Below, piece after piece: positions 16,244-25,184 of a DNA stretch of 64,000 nt. A program made the position numbers and the translations under genes. The notes under the pieces were generated by a model. That model saw only the letters and a list, made by a program, of their open reading frames with translations, was not told the DNA's origin and searched no databases. Position 1 is the first letter of the stretch; the number at the start of each line of letters is the position of its first letter. The DNA comes from Paenibacillus lycopersici (GTDB lineage: Bacteria > Bacillota > Bacilli > Paenibacillales > Paenibacillaceae), in contig NZ_CP048209.1 of assembly GCF_010119935.1 (NCBI RefSeq), forward strand, positions 3,165,001 to 3,229,000, given 5' to 3'.

Positions 16244-17698
16244 TCAGAACGGGAATGTCCGTCTTTCCTTCTGGACGGACACCCACTTGCTCGTCGTAAA
16301 CTCTTCGAAACCGAGCTCGCCGCCGTAGTGGCCGATACCGGACGCTTTCTCGCCGCCGAACGGCGCGTTCGGGTCCATATTGACGGTCGTATCGTTCACA
16401 TGCGTCATGCCGCTTTCGATTGCGCGCGCGAACGCCATGCCTTTCGCCGCATCCTGCGTGAACACGGCACTGGACAAGCCGTACTCGGTGTCGTTCGCCA
16501 GCGCCAGCGCCTCCTCTTCGGAATCGAACGGAATGATCGTGGCGATCGGTCCGAAGACTTCGGTCTGCGCCAGCTTGCCGTTCGGATTCACGTCCGCGAA
16601 GACGAACGGCGTAATGATATTGCCGATGCGCTGGCCTTCGAGCACCAGGCGGGCGCCTTCCTGCTTGGCGATCTCCGCGAGGCCGAGTACCTTCTCGACC
16701 TGGCGCTCGTTGATGAGCGGGCCGACGATGACGGCCGGATCGGCGGGATTGCCGTATGGCACTTGCCGCAGCCGATTCGCGAACCGCGTTACGAAGGCGT
16801 CGTAATGCTTGCGATGGACGAAGAAACGGTTGGTGCAAATGCAGACTTGTCCGGCGTTGAGCAGCTTGCTGAAGACGGCGGCATCGATCGCCTGATCCAG
16901 ATCGGCATCCTCGAGAACGACGAACGGGTTGTTGCCGCCGAGCTCGAGCGAGGCGCGCTTCAGATGTTTCCCGCACAGTTCGCCGATGCGGCGTCCGACG
17001 CCGGTCGAGCCCGTGAATGAAATGACGCGCGGAACGGGATGCTCGATCATATAATCGCCGATCTCCGCGACATCGTAACAGACGACGTTCAGGACGCCCT
17101 TCGGCAAGCCCGCTTCTTCGAAGATTTCGGCCACGATCGGGCCCCCCGAGATGTACGTCTGCGAATCGGGCTTCAGCACGACGGCATCGCCCGCGGCGAT
17201 GGCCGGCGCGACGACGCGCATCGCCATGTACAGCGGGAAGTTGAACGCGTTAATCAAGCCGATGACGCCCGCAGGGGCACGGAAGACGTGGTTCTCCTTG
17301 TTCGGCAGAACGGAAGGGAACACTTGCGGCGCGAACATCGCGTCCACGTAATTCACGGCCGTCAAGACCGAAGCGACGGAAGCCATGAATTCGGAGACGG
17401 TCTTCACGGCAGACGCCCCGGTTTCCCGGATCATGATGCCGACGATCTCGTCCTTCCGATCCTGAAGCAGCTTCGCTGCGCGCCCGAGAACCTGCTTGCG
17501 CTCCTCGGCGGTAGAGCGGGCCCAGCGCTTCTGGGCTTGCTTCGCTGCCTCGTACGCTTCGTCGATATCGGCGCGGTTGGCCAGCCGAATCCGGGCGACG
17601 AGCTCGTTGTCGAACGGATTGACGTTATCGAAGATTTGCGTGCTCGCGCCTTCGCGCCATTCGCCGTTGATATATTGTTTGTCGTAATGTGCCATCAT
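16244..17698 (-). CDS. NAD(P)-dependent aldehyde dehydrogenase
   Basis: A 484-residue member of the ALDH superfamily at full length. Catalytic Cys is at about 286 (NAGQVCICTNR) and the general base Glu at about 252 (LELGGNNP); FTGSTGVGRRI is the cofactor loop and GVIGLINAFNFP the oxyanion region. The sequence is of the benzaldehyde/vanillin dehydrogenase type, but the substrate is not decided. AAGGAGG lies 11 bases before ATGATG (17698/17695). It starts 18 bp after the stop of the alcohol dehydrogenase on the same strand, so the two form an operon that would oxidise an alcohol to the acid, likely under the divergent LysR regulator. Confidence 0.92.
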   Translation of the reverse strand: MMAHYDKQYINGEWREGASTQIFDNVNPFDNELVARIRLANRADIDEAYEAAKQAQKRWARSTAEERKQVLGRAAKLLQDRKDEIVGIMIRETGASAVKTVSEFMASVASVLTAVNYVDAMFAPQVFPSVLPNKENHVFRAPAGVIGLINAFNFPLYMAMRVVAPAIAAGDAVVLKPDSQTYISGGPIVAEIFEEAGLPKGVLNVVCYDVAEIGDYMIEHPVPRVISFTGSTGVGRRIGELCGKHLKRASLELGGNNPFVVLEDADLDQAIDAAVFSKLLNAGQVCICTNRFFVHRKHYDAFVTRFANRLRQVPYGNPADPAVIVGPLINERQVEKVLGLAEIAKQEGARLVLEGQRIGNIITPFVFADVNPNGKLAQTEVFGPIATIIPFDSEEEALALANDTEYGLSSAVFTQDAAKGMAFARAIESGMTHVNDTTVNMDPNAPFGGEKASGIGHYGGELGFEEFTTSKWVSVQKERRTFPF

Positions 17699-17716
17699 AT
17701 GAGCCTGCCTCCTTGC

Positions 17717-18763
17717 TTAGAATTTCGTAATCACCGTTACGCCGAAGCCGGCATAATTCGTCATGTCGTCAAATGCGGCGTTGATCTCTTCCAGCGCGAT
17801 TTGCTTCGTGACCAGTTTGCCCGGCTCCAATTTGCCCGTCTCGACCATTTGCAGCATTTCGCGGTATTCCGGAATCGGCATCGATACGGAGCCGGCGATC
17901 GTCAGCTCGTTCATGATCATCAGATTGAGCGGCACGGGCGTCATGCCGCCGTTCGGGTTCGAGCTGAGGCCGATTTGCACATGGCGGCCGCGTTTGTTCA
18001 AACTGAAGAGCGAGTTGAGGAACGTATCTTGAATGCCCAGGGCGTCGATCGTCACGTTGGCGCCGCCCTTCGTCAATTCCTTGACGGCTTCCGGCGCTTT
18101 GACGTTCTTGCTGTTGATCGTGGCGACGGCGCCAAGCCGCTTCGCGAATTCCAGTTTATCGTCCGCGATGTCGACGGCAATGACGTTGGCTCCCGCCGCG
18201 GTAGCGATTTGAATCGCGGAGAGTCCGACGCCGCCGGCGCCGTATACCGCAACCCATTCGCCCGGCCGCACGCTGCCTTGGGCAACGACGCCGTGGAAAG
18301 CGGTCATGAACCGGCAGCCCATTGCGCTGGCGGTCAAGAAATCGACGCCGTCCGGCAGGTGGAGCAGGTTCAAGTCCGCGTTCGGAATATGAATGTATTC
18401 CGCGAAGCCGCCGTCGAAGCTGAAGCCGACCATTTTCATGGAATCGCATACATTATGATGTCCGGCTTGACAGTGCGGACAGGTGCCGTCGCCTTGGCTG
18501 AACGGCACGATGACGCGGTCGCCTTTCTTGAAGTTGCGAATGCCGCTGCCGACCTGCTCGACGACGCCGCTCATTTCATGGCCGAGAATATGCGGGAACG
18601 ATCGGATGGACGACGGCATATGACCGGCCCAGCCGTGCCAGTCGCTGCGGCAAATGCCCGTCGCTTCCAGCTTCAGAATAACGCCGTCGGGCGCGAGCTC
18701 CGGATCGGCAACCTGCTTGACGACGAGGGGTTGATTGTAGGCTTCCAATACTGCTGCTTTCAT
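17717..18763 (-). CDS. Zinc-dependent medium-chain alcohol dehydrogenase
   Basis: A 348-residue MDR protein. Catalytic zinc ligands are in GICRSDWHGW (Cys) and GHEMSG (His-Glu), and the Rossmann motif GAGGVGLSA follows. The structural-zinc lobe reads GDGTCPHCQAGHHNVC, with three of the usual four cysteines: the first is replaced by Asp. The start at 18763 begins the conserved MKAAVLEAYNQP; GGGAG lies about 13 bases upstream, and the in-frame ATG at 18775 directly abuts that site. It is first in an operon with the aldehyde dehydrogenase. Confidence 0.9.
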   Translation of the reverse strand: MKAAVLEAYNQPLVVKQVADPELAPDGVILKLEATGICRSDWHGWAGHMPSSIRSFPHILGHEMSGVVEQVGSGIRNFKKGDRVIVPFSQGDGTCPHCQAGHHNVCDSMKMVGFSFDGGFAEYIHIPNADLNLLHLPDGVDFLTASAMGCRFMTAFHGVVAQGSVRPGEWVAVYGAGGVGLSAIQIATAAGANVIAVDIADDKLEFAKRLGAVATINSKNVKAPEAVKELTKGGANVTIDALGIQDTFLNSLFSLNKRGRHVQIGLSSNPNGGMTPVPLNLMIMNELTIAGSVSMPIPEYREMLQMVETGKLEPGKLVTKQIALEEINAAFDDMTNYAGFGVTVITKF

Positions 18764-18832
18764 ATGAAGGGTCATCTCCCTGAGTAGAATGTTCAGTGCG
18801 ACTCCTATTATAGGCCGAGGCATTATTGATGT

Positions 18833-18859
18833 ATAATACATAATTAATTATGTTATTAT
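18833..18859. promoter_or_regulatory. Near-perfect palindrome between alcohol dehydrogenase and LysR genes
   Basis: ATAATACATAATTA is matched by TAATTATGTTATTAT with a single inserted base. The AT-rich inverted repeat sits in the 129-bp divergent intergenic region where a LysR protein would bind, so it is the likely operator for both directions. Confidence 0.65.
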
Positions 18860-18892
18860 AGCTGTTAGTCTATATATAAAAGGTGGTTGGCG

Positions 18893-19783
18893 ATGGAGCT
18901 GCTGCAGCTGCAATATTTTCAAACGGTCGCGAAACTGGAGCATATGTCGAAGGCGGCGGAGGCGCTCAATATCGCGCAGCCGTCGCTCAGCAAGACGATC
19001 TCGCGGCTCGAAAGCAGCATCGGCGTGCCGCTGTTCGATCGGCATGGGCGGAATATTCGGCTGAATGCGTTCGGCAAAGCCTTCCTTCAGCGGGTGGAGC
19101 GGATTTTCCGCGAGCTTGAGGAAGGCAAACGGGAAGTGCTCGACATGGCGGGACTTAATCGCGGCAGCATTACGCTGGCGGCGTCCATCACGAGCGTGCT
19201 GCCGGAGCTGCTGGGGGATTTCCTGACGGCGAATCCGAACGTGCATATCCGCCAGTTTCTGGAGCCTACGGCGGAGATGAGGCGCATGATGGAGAACGGC
19301 GAGATCGATCTGTGCATTTCGACCGCACCCGTCGAAGGGCCGGATATGGCATGGCTGCCGCTGCGGACGGAAGAGATTTTCGTGATCGTGCACGAACGGC
19401 ATCGTCTGGCAGGGCAGGAGAGCGTCAAGCTCACCGATCTGAAGGAAGAGCCGTTCATCGGGCTGCGGCCGGGTTATTGGTTCCGGACGCTTACGGACGA
19501 ACTGTGCATCGGTGCAGGCTTCGTGCCGAAGACGATGATCGAGCTCGACGAAGCGGACGCCGTCGTCCTCCTGCTGCGCAAAGGGCTTGGCATCGCGTTC
19601 GTGCCGCAGCTGGCCTGGGAGAAGAGGGCCGCGTTCATGCCGAACCGATTGCGGATCGCAGATCCTCCGGGCTGTGTCGTGACGACAGGCCTGGTGTGGT
19701 CCAAGAAGCATTATATGTCGGTCGCGGCCCAGCGGTTCCGGCAATTCATTATCGATTATTTCCAGCGGATCGAGTCGGAGTGA
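18893..19783 (+). CDS. LysR family transcriptional regulator
   Basis: A 296-residue protein with an N-terminal winged helix (about 1-60: LQYFQTVAKLEHMSKAAEALNIAQPSLS (split motif), then SRLE and LFDRHGR) and a C-terminal periplasmic-binding-like effector domain (about 90-290). The ATG at 18893 is preferred over TTG 18887 because AGGTGG lies six bases before it. It is divergent from the alcohol/aldehyde dehydrogenase operon, the usual arrangement for a LysR regulator and its target; a metabolite of that pathway is the expected inducer. Confidence 0.93.
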   Translation: MELLQLQYFQTVAKLEHMSKAAEALNIAQPSLSKTISRLESSIGVPLFDRHGRNIRLNAFGKAFLQRVERIFRELEEGKREVLDMAGLNRGSITLAASITSVLPELLGDFLTANPNVHIRQFLEPTAEMRRMMENGEIDLCISTAPVEGPDMAWLPLRTEEIFVIVHERHRLAGQESVKLTDLKEEPFIGLRPGYWFRTLTDELCIGAGFVPKTMIELDEADAVVLLLRKGLGIAFVPQLAWEKRAAFMPNRLRIADPPGCVVTTGLVWSKKHYMSVAAQRFRQFIIDYFQRIESE

Positions 19784-19803
19784 CCCGAATTCGTGAAACA
19801 GAT

Positions 19804-19839
19804 GAACCGTACCTAAGCATGAGGCTGGTGCGGTTCTTT
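19804..19839 (+). terminator. Intrinsic terminator of the LysR gene
   Basis: GAACCGTACC pairs with GGTGCGGTTC (one wobble), followed by TTTG. Confidence 0.7.
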
Positions 19840-19998
19840 GCGTTATCTACTCTGCTTAGCCGCCTGGACGGATGTCCTAGAGCGAAATGAGTTCCTTCAC
19901 CTATATGAAAAACCTTAGAAAACCGAATGGAATATATATTATTCGTTCAGATTCAGCCATGATAGCATAGTGGTATCTCGTATTGCAGGAGGCAGAGG

Positions 19999-20604
19999 AT
20001 GGAAGCGATGAACGAGCAATGGATAGCTGCGGCGGAGAACGGCAACCTGGAACAGGTGCTGAAACTGCTTGAAGACGGAATCGACATCAATGCGACGGAT
20101 CGGCGCGGAAGAACGGCCGTTCTAGCGGCAACGTATCGGAATCAAGCCGCCGTCGTCGAAGCGTTGATCGGGCGGGGAGCGGATATTAATATTCGCGACC
20201 ATCATTTGGACAACGTGCTGCTGCACGCCGGGGCGGCAGGCTATCTCGAAATCGTTCGGCTCGCGATCGGCGCCGGCGCCGATACGAGGCTTACGAACCG
20301 GTTCGGAGGCACGGCGCTGATCCCGGCCGCGGACCGCGGACATGTCGACATTGTCAACGAGCTGCTTGCGCATTCGGACGTTAACGTGAATCACATTAAC
20401 AATTTGCACTGGACGGCGCTGCTAGAAGCGGTCATCTTGGGCGACGGAGGAGCACGGCATCAAGCCATCGTGAAGCTGCTCCTCGACCATGGCGCCGATG
20501 CGGGCATCGCCGATCAAGACGGCGTAACGCCGCTCGCGCACGCGAAGAGAAGAGGCTTCCGCGAGATCGAGCGCATCCTGCTGCAAGCGGCGCAGCCCGA
20601 ATAG
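19999..20604 (+). CDS. Ankyrin repeat protein
   Basis: A 201-residue protein made almost entirely of about five or six ankyrin repeats of roughly 33 residues (recurring GADIN, TALIPAADRGHVDIV, LLLDHGADAG, GVTPLAHAKRRG). No signal peptide or enzymatic domain is seen; it probably mediates protein binding in the cytoplasm. GGAGGCAGAGG precedes the ATG. The first amidohydrolase begins 45 bp downstream on the same strand, so the three genes may be cotranscribed. Confidence 0.9.
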   Translation: MEAMNEQWIAAAENGNLEQVLKLLEDGIDINATDRRGRTAVLAATYRNQAAVVEALIGRGADINIRDHHLDNVLLHAGAAGYLEIVRLAIGAGADTRLTNRFGGTALIPAADRGHVDIVNELLAHSDVNVNHINNLHWTALLEAVILGDGGARHQAIVKLLLDHGADAGIADQDGVTPLAHAKRRGFREIERILLQAAQPE

Positions 20605-20648
20605 AAGAAGAATACCGAATAGAAGCATACTACGAAGAGGTGAAGAGC

Positions 20649-21962
20649 ATGCACGAAACCTATTGGCTGAAGAATGTCCGGCTCGAAACCGGGCATGTCA
20701 TCGAAGATGGCGTCATTACGGGGACGACGACGGATAACTATCATCTCCTGATCGAGAACGGCAGGATTGCCGTTATCGCGTTAGCGAGCGAGACGCAGGA
20801 TGCTGCCAAGGCGGGAGAATCGGCGGGATGCGGGACGGGAGAATCAACGGGAATCGGGACGGAAGAATCAACGGCATTCGGGACGCTGCCCGCGCTCGAT
20901 GCGCAAGGCTTGCTTGCACTGCCGTCGTTCGTCGAACGGCATTGCCACCTGGACAAGACGCTGCTCGGCGATCGTTGGCGGCCGGTCCGACCGGCATCTT
21001 CGCTATTCGAGCGTTTCGACATCGAGAAGAACACGCTGCCCAAGCTGGCGACGACGATGAAGGCGCGCGCCGAAACGCTGCTCGGCACCCTGCTTCGGGC
21101 CGGGTCGACGCATGTTCGCACGCATGTCGACGTCTACCCCGAAGCCGGGCTTCGCCATTTGGAAGCCATTCAGGAAGCGATCGCCGCCTTCGAGGGCAAA
21201 CTGAACGTCGAGATCGTCGCCTTCCCGCAGCACGGACTTCTCCGCACGCAATCCGTCGGTCTCGTTCGCGAGGCGCTTGCCCGGGGCTGCAGGCTGGTCG
21301 GCGGCGTCGATCCGGCAACCGTGGACGGCGACATGGAGCGATCGCTGCAGCGGATGATGGAGCTGGCCGTAGAGGCGGATGCGGATGTCGATCTGCATCT
21401 GCATGACGGCGGCAGCGTCGGACTCGCGACGATCAAGCGGCTGGCGCAATTGACGGAAGAAGCCGGCTGGCAGGGCCGGGTAGCCATCAGCCATGCGTTC
21501 GCGCTCGGCGATATGGCAGGAACGGAAGCCGAGCAGATAGCGGAGCTGTTGGCCGGGCTCGGCATGACGATCATCACCAGCGTGCCGATGGGGCGGGTGA
21601 TCCCGCCGGTTCCGTTCCTTCAGGCGAAGGGGGTAGCGGTCGCGGTCGGCTGCGACAATATTTTCGACTCATGGTCGCCTTTCGGCAACGGCGACATCCT
21701 CGAGCGGGCGGGCCGCCTGGCAGAACGGTTCGGTTGGAGCACGGAGCAGGCGCTGGCCGATTCGCTCCGTTATATTACGGGCGGCAGAACGCCGCTTGAT
21801 CGGCAGGGCGGACAAGCGTGGCCGAAGCCGGGAGACGAAGCCAGCATCGTTCTGGCGGAAGCAAGCTGTTCGGCGGAGGCGGTCGCCAGAAGAGCGAACC
21901 GGCCGGCCGTTCTGTATCAGGGCAAGGTCGTGTCGGGATCGCTGAAGGAGGCCATGTCATGA
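20649..21962 (+). CDS. Amidohydrolase, cytosine deaminase-like (first paralog)
   Basis: A 437-residue metal-dependent hydrolase. Metal ligands are in ERHCHLDKT (HxH type, about residue 98), VAFPQHGLL, DLHLHDGG, ISHAFAL and the catalytic Asp in GCDNIFDSWSPFG. These motifs are those of the cytosine/isocytosine deaminase branch. ATG 20649 follows AAGAGG by eight bases; an in-frame GTG at 20640 is less likely. Residues 56-79 are three 8-residue repeats (GESAGCGT type) absent from the neighbouring paralog. It overlaps that paralog by ATGA at 21959. The substrate is probably a deaminated base or a cyclic amide. Confidence 0.9.
   Translation: MHETYWLKNVRLETGHVIEDGVITGTTTDNYHLLIENGRIAVIALASETQDAAKAGESAGCGTGESTGIGTEESTAFGTLPALDAQGLLALPSFVERHCHLDKTLLGDRWRPVRPASSLFERFDIEKNTLPKLATTMKARAETLLGTLLRAGSTHVRTHVDVYPEAGLRHLEAIQEAIAAFEGKLNVEIVAFPQHGLLRTQSVGLVREALARGCRLVGGVDPATVDGDMERSLQRMMELAVEADADVDLHLHDGGSVGLATIKRLAQLTEEAGWQGRVAISHAFALGDMAGTEAEQIAELLAGLGMTIITSVPMGRVIPPVPFLQAKGVAVAVGCDNIFDSWSPFGNGDILERAGRLAERFGWSTEQALADSLRYITGGRTPLDRQGGQAWPKPGDEASIVLAEASCSAEAVARRANRPAVLYQGKVVSGSLKEAMS
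20813..20884 (+). repeat. Three in-frame 24-bp tandem repeats inside the amidohydrolase gene
   Basis: Units begin GGGAGAATCG, GGGAGAATCA and GGAAGAATCA and each ends CGGGAC. They encode 8-residue repeats in the N-terminal beta-domain loop before the metal site and do not disturb the frame. Confidence 0.85.
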
Positions 21963-23197
21963 CCCGTTCGGCGTACTGGCTGGTCAACGTTCGATTGGAG
22001 AGCGGCTACTGCTATGAGGATGGCGCAATTGTCGGAACCGCTACGGATATCTGTCATATCCGGGTGGAGGATGGCGTGATCGCGGCCATCGCCGCCTCGG
22101 GCGCTAAGCCCGCCGATGGGCTGCCGCAGCAGGATGCTGCCGGGCTCCTCATGCTGCCCGCGTTCAAGGAAATGCATATTCATATCGACAAAACCTACTA
22201 CGGCGGACCGTGGAAGGCCGTCCGGCCTGCGGCCAGCATCTTCGACCGGTTCGAGGAAGAGCGCAGGCTGCTGCCGCAATTGCTGCCGACGGCGCAGCAG
22301 CGGGCGGAGAACATGCTCGGCATGCTGCTCGGATACGGCTCTACCCATGTCCGAACCCATTGCAACATCGATCCGGTCGTCGGCTTGAACAACCTGGAGG
22401 CCACCATTCGGGCGCTGCGGACGTACGCCGGCAAAATATCCGGCGAGGTCGTCGCCTTCCCTCAACACGGATTGCTTCGCTCCGATTCGGCGGGGCTTGT
22501 CCGGGAAGCGATGAAGCATGGCGCCACCCATGTCGGCGGCGTCGATCCGGCAACCGTGGACGAGAATATCGAGCGGTCGCTGCAGACGATCATGGACATC
22601 GCCGTGGAGGCGGATGCAGGCGTGGACATTCACATCCACGACCGGGGCGAGCTCGGCTTAGCGACGATGCACCGGCTTGCCGACCTTACGGAGGAGGCGG
22701 GCCGGCAAGGCCGGGTGACCGTCAGCCATGCATTCGGCTTTGCCGGCGCGATCGAAGCCGCCGCCGAATTGGCGGAACGTTATGCGGCATTAGGCATCTC
22801 CATCACCTCGACCGTGCCGATCGGCTCGATGATCATGCCGATTCCGATGCTGCGCGCGAAAGGCGTCCGTGTCGAGCTGGGCAACGACAGCATCACCGAT
22901 CATTGGTCGCCGTTCGGCACCGGGGACTGCCTGGAGAAAGCAGGGCGGCTCGCCGAGCTGTACCGGCATGTCGACGAACGCTCCCTTGGCGAGTCGCTCG
23001 GTTATATTACCGGCGGCGTGATTCCGCTTGACGGCAGCGGCAAGCGCATATGGCCCGCGGTCGGCGACAAGGCCGATGCCGTCTTCGTGCAGGCCGGCTG
23101 CTCCGCCGAAGCCGTAGCGCGGAGAGCGAAGCGCGAGGCGGTGTTAGTCGGCGGAACGATCGCAGCCGGCTCGTTGAAGGACGCCGCCGTGCGATAG
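21959..23197 (+). CDS. Amidohydrolase, cytosine deaminase-like (second paralog)
   Basis: A 412-residue paralog of the preceding gene, with the same ligands in KEMHIHIDKT, VAFPQHGLL, DIHIHDRG, VSHAFGF and GNDSITDHWSPFG. The catalytic Asp is kept, but CD in the first paralog is ND here. It starts inside the upstream stop (ATGA at 21959); the frame is open further upstream but that only overlaps the first gene. Tandem duplication followed by divergence is the simplest account; the two may form a heteromer or act on related substrates. Confidence 0.9.
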   Translation: MTRSAYWLVNVRLESGYCYEDGAIVGTATDICHIRVEDGVIAAIAASGAKPADGLPQQDAAGLLMLPAFKEMHIHIDKTYYGGPWKAVRPAASIFDRFEEERRLLPQLLPTAQQRAENMLGMLLGYGSTHVRTHCNIDPVVGLNNLEATIRALRTYAGKISGEVVAFPQHGLLRSDSAGLVREAMKHGATHVGGVDPATVDENIERSLQTIMDIAVEADAGVDIHIHDRGELGLATMHRLADLTEEAGRQGRVTVSHAFGFAGAIEAAAELAERYAALGISITSTVPIGSMIMPIPMLRAKGVRVELGNDSITDHWSPFGTGDCLEKAGRLAELYRHVDERSLGESLGYITGGVIPLDGSGKRIWPAVGDKADAVFVQAGCSAEAVARRAKREAVLVGGTIAAGSLKDAAVR

Positions 23198-23235
23198 ACG
23201 ATGTTTCACGAGAGGGAAGAGCGGCACAACGGCGA

Positions 23236-23267
23236 AAACGGCGGCTGGTATCAACCAGTCGCCGTTC
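23236..23267 (+). terminator. Hairpin after the amidohydrolase pair
   Basis: AACGGCG and CGCCGTT, with inner TGGT/ACCA, form a long stem; only a weak T stretch follows. Confidence 0.65.
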
Positions 23268-23335
23268 TAGTCTGAGCCTATCGTGCTTCGTGCTTGCCGT
23301 TCATCCGTTATGGATCCAATGTTATGGATCCGTTG

Positions 23336-23500
23336 TTATTGATCCATATAGTCATCGATCGTATTCAAGACCTCGATTAACTGCCATTGGCAGAACACGA
23401 CCTCATGTTCGTCCTCGTCCGTCTCGTTACAGATCGCATAGTATTTGTCCGTGTGCTGGTACACCTTGAAGCCTCTGTAATTGCCATAAATATTTCGCAT
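23336..23500 (-). CDS. Small protein of unknown function, 54 residues
   Basis: MRNIYGNYRGFKVYQHTDKY is the N-terminal part, followed by an acidic stretch (NETDEDEHE). The start at 23500 is chosen because GGGAG lies eight bases upstream; the frame is open to 23542 but without a ribosome binding site. No family recognised and no membrane segment. It lies 34 bp downstream of the 155-residue gene on the same strand. Confidence 0.65.
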   Translation of the reverse strand: MRNIYGNYRGFKVYQHTDKYYAICNETDEDEHEVVFCQWQLIEVLNTIDDYMDQ

Positions 23501-23534
23501 GCTTTCAACTCCCTGTGTCGTAAGGATTTTGCCA

Positions 23535-24002
23535 TTATGCAAGCTTGCTTAACGGATTGACGACGTTGTTCAGCGTGGATTTCCATATCAGGTTCTGCTG
23601 CAGTACCGTCAGGAAGTAGTGATTCGTGCCTTCCGATAATACAATCACCGGTTTATCGTACACAGAGGACCGGGGCAGCCGATAGACGGCTTGCTCCAGC
23701 TCCTCATGATCGAAAGCCGTCTGCCGGGGGCTGATGGATAAGACGATCCGTCCAACCACCTTGAATTGATGGCATGCATCCGTAAATTCCGCGTCATGCC
23801 ATTCCAGCTGTTCCACCTGATTCACCCGAAACTCTCTCGACTCGCCTTGCTCGCTCTCCAGGATCAACCAATCGAGCGGGAGGTTGGATCTGTTCAACTC
23901 GTACGCGGCCTTATGGATCGCTTGCTTTTTCGTTCCCGTGATGACCATGCGCGATAGCTGCGCCTCAAAAATCGCCTGCGTGCCGGAATCTCTTTTTCTC
24001 AT
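23535..24002 (-). CDS. Protein of unknown function, 155 residues
   Basis: A soluble, mixed-charge protein not recognised. The basic N-terminus (MRKRDSG) is followed by an alternating hydrophobic pattern that suggests an alpha/beta domain; there is no signal peptide. AAAGGAG lies about 14 bases before the ATG, rather far, so the exact start is uncertain. The small 54-residue gene follows; both are divergent from the UlaG-like gene. Confidence 0.6.
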   Translation of the reverse strand: MRKRDSGTQAIFEAQLSRMVITGTKKQAIHKAAYELNRSNLPLDWLILESEQGESREFRVNQVEQLEWHDAEFTDACHQFKVVGRIVLSISPRQTAFDHEELEQAVYRLPRSSVYDKPVIVLSEGTNHYFLTVLQQNLIWKSTLNNVVNPLSKLA

Positions 24003-24250
24003 TGGGTAGGTCGAATCTCCTTTACCTTATCGTCATGCTTTGTATATGGGATGAATAGAATTTTATGTGATTTCGGCTGAAAAGTACGTCGAACCGCAGG
24101 TGGCGAGCCGTCAATAGTTTTGTCGAAACTTTCATGCTCATTCGGAAGTGCATGACGCGCAACATTATTGGATCCCGACGGAGGGATCGGGCGGAAGCGG
24201 GCGAATATGTACTTCATGCGGTACTACACGATCCATAAAGGAGCAGAGCG

Positions 24251-25090
24251 ATGATCATTCCTAACGTTCGAACAGGCGAATTATTGATTCGAGAGGTCAA
24301 TGAAACCCGCGTCCCGTATGGCATGCTGGCCATTTGGTTTCTGGGACAGGTCAGCGTGATCGTGAAAGGGGGCGATACCGTCGTGTACATCGATCCGTAC
24401 TTGGCGAATTCGCCTTATCGGCGATTCGAGCCGCCGCTTCGGCCGGAAGAAGCGGCGAATGCCGACTGCGTGCTGATTACGCACGATCATATCGACCATC
24501 TGGACCCGGATACGATTCCGAAGATGGCCGAGCTCGGCAACGATACCGTATATGTGGCGCCAGGCTATTGTCTGGACAGTCTCGCTGAATTCGGCGTCCC
24601 TCCGGAGAAGCGCGTGCATGCGAAGACGGGGGAGTGGCGGGAAGTGAAGGAACTGCGCTATAAGCCGATTCCGTCGGCGCATGAGGAGCTGGAATACGAT
24701 CCGGCGCTCGATCACCGGTTCGTCGGCTACATCCTTCAGCTGAACGGCGTGACGTTCTACCATGCGGGCGATACGACGATCTATCCCGGGATGATCGAGG
24801 CGGTTAAAGCCGAACAGGTCGATTGCGCCCTGCTGCCGATCAACGGGCGCGATCCGTTCCGGCTGGCGCGCAACATCGTCGGGAACATGAATTTCCGCGA
24901 AGCGGCCGAATTTGCGGCAGCGACCGGCATCGACACCGTCATTCCCGCGCATTACGACATGTTCGCGGGGAACGGCGAGCATCCTGGATATTTCGTCGAT
25001 TATTTGTACGAGAACCATCCGACGCAGAAGAGTCATGTACCGGCACGATTCGAAAGGTACGTGTACGTGTCGGGCCGCGCCTTGAAGTAG
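24251..25090 (+). CDS. UlaG-like metallo-beta-lactamase fold hydrolase
   Basis: A 279-residue protein of the metallo-beta-lactamase superfamily: THDHIDHLD (HxHxDH, about residue 77), further metal ligands in HAGDTT and PAHYD near the C-terminus. Length and the pattern IWFLGQVSVIVK, VYIDPYL match the L-ascorbate-6-phosphate lactonase UlaG group. No ascorbate PTS genes are adjacent, so the role as a lactonase is an inference from family. AAAGGAG precedes the ATG by eight bases. Confidence 0.85.
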   Translation: MIIPNVRTGELLIREVNETRVPYGMLAIWFLGQVSVIVKGGDTVVYIDPYLANSPYRRFEPPLRPEEAANADCVLITHDHIDHLDPDTIPKMAELGNDTVYVAPGYCLDSLAEFGVPPEKRVHAKTGEWREVKELRYKPIPSAHEELEYDPALDHRFVGYILQLNGVTFYHAGDTTIYPGMIEAVKAEQVDCALLPINGRDPFRLARNIVGNMNFREAAEFAAATGIDTVIPAHYDMFAGNGEHPGYFVDYLYENHPTQKSHVPARFERYVYVSGRALK

Positions 25091-25184
25091 CCGATGAACC
25101 GCAGTGCCGATGAGGAAGAAGAGATCCGATAAGGGGCTTCAGCCGTCGAGAAAGTCAGACGCCGCATATGCCGCATTCTATTGA

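Noticed and set aside
23999..24217. 72-residue minus-strand frame overlapping the start of the 155-residue gene
   Set aside because: No ribosome binding site, unusual composition, and it fills the divergent promoter region before the UlaG-like gene.
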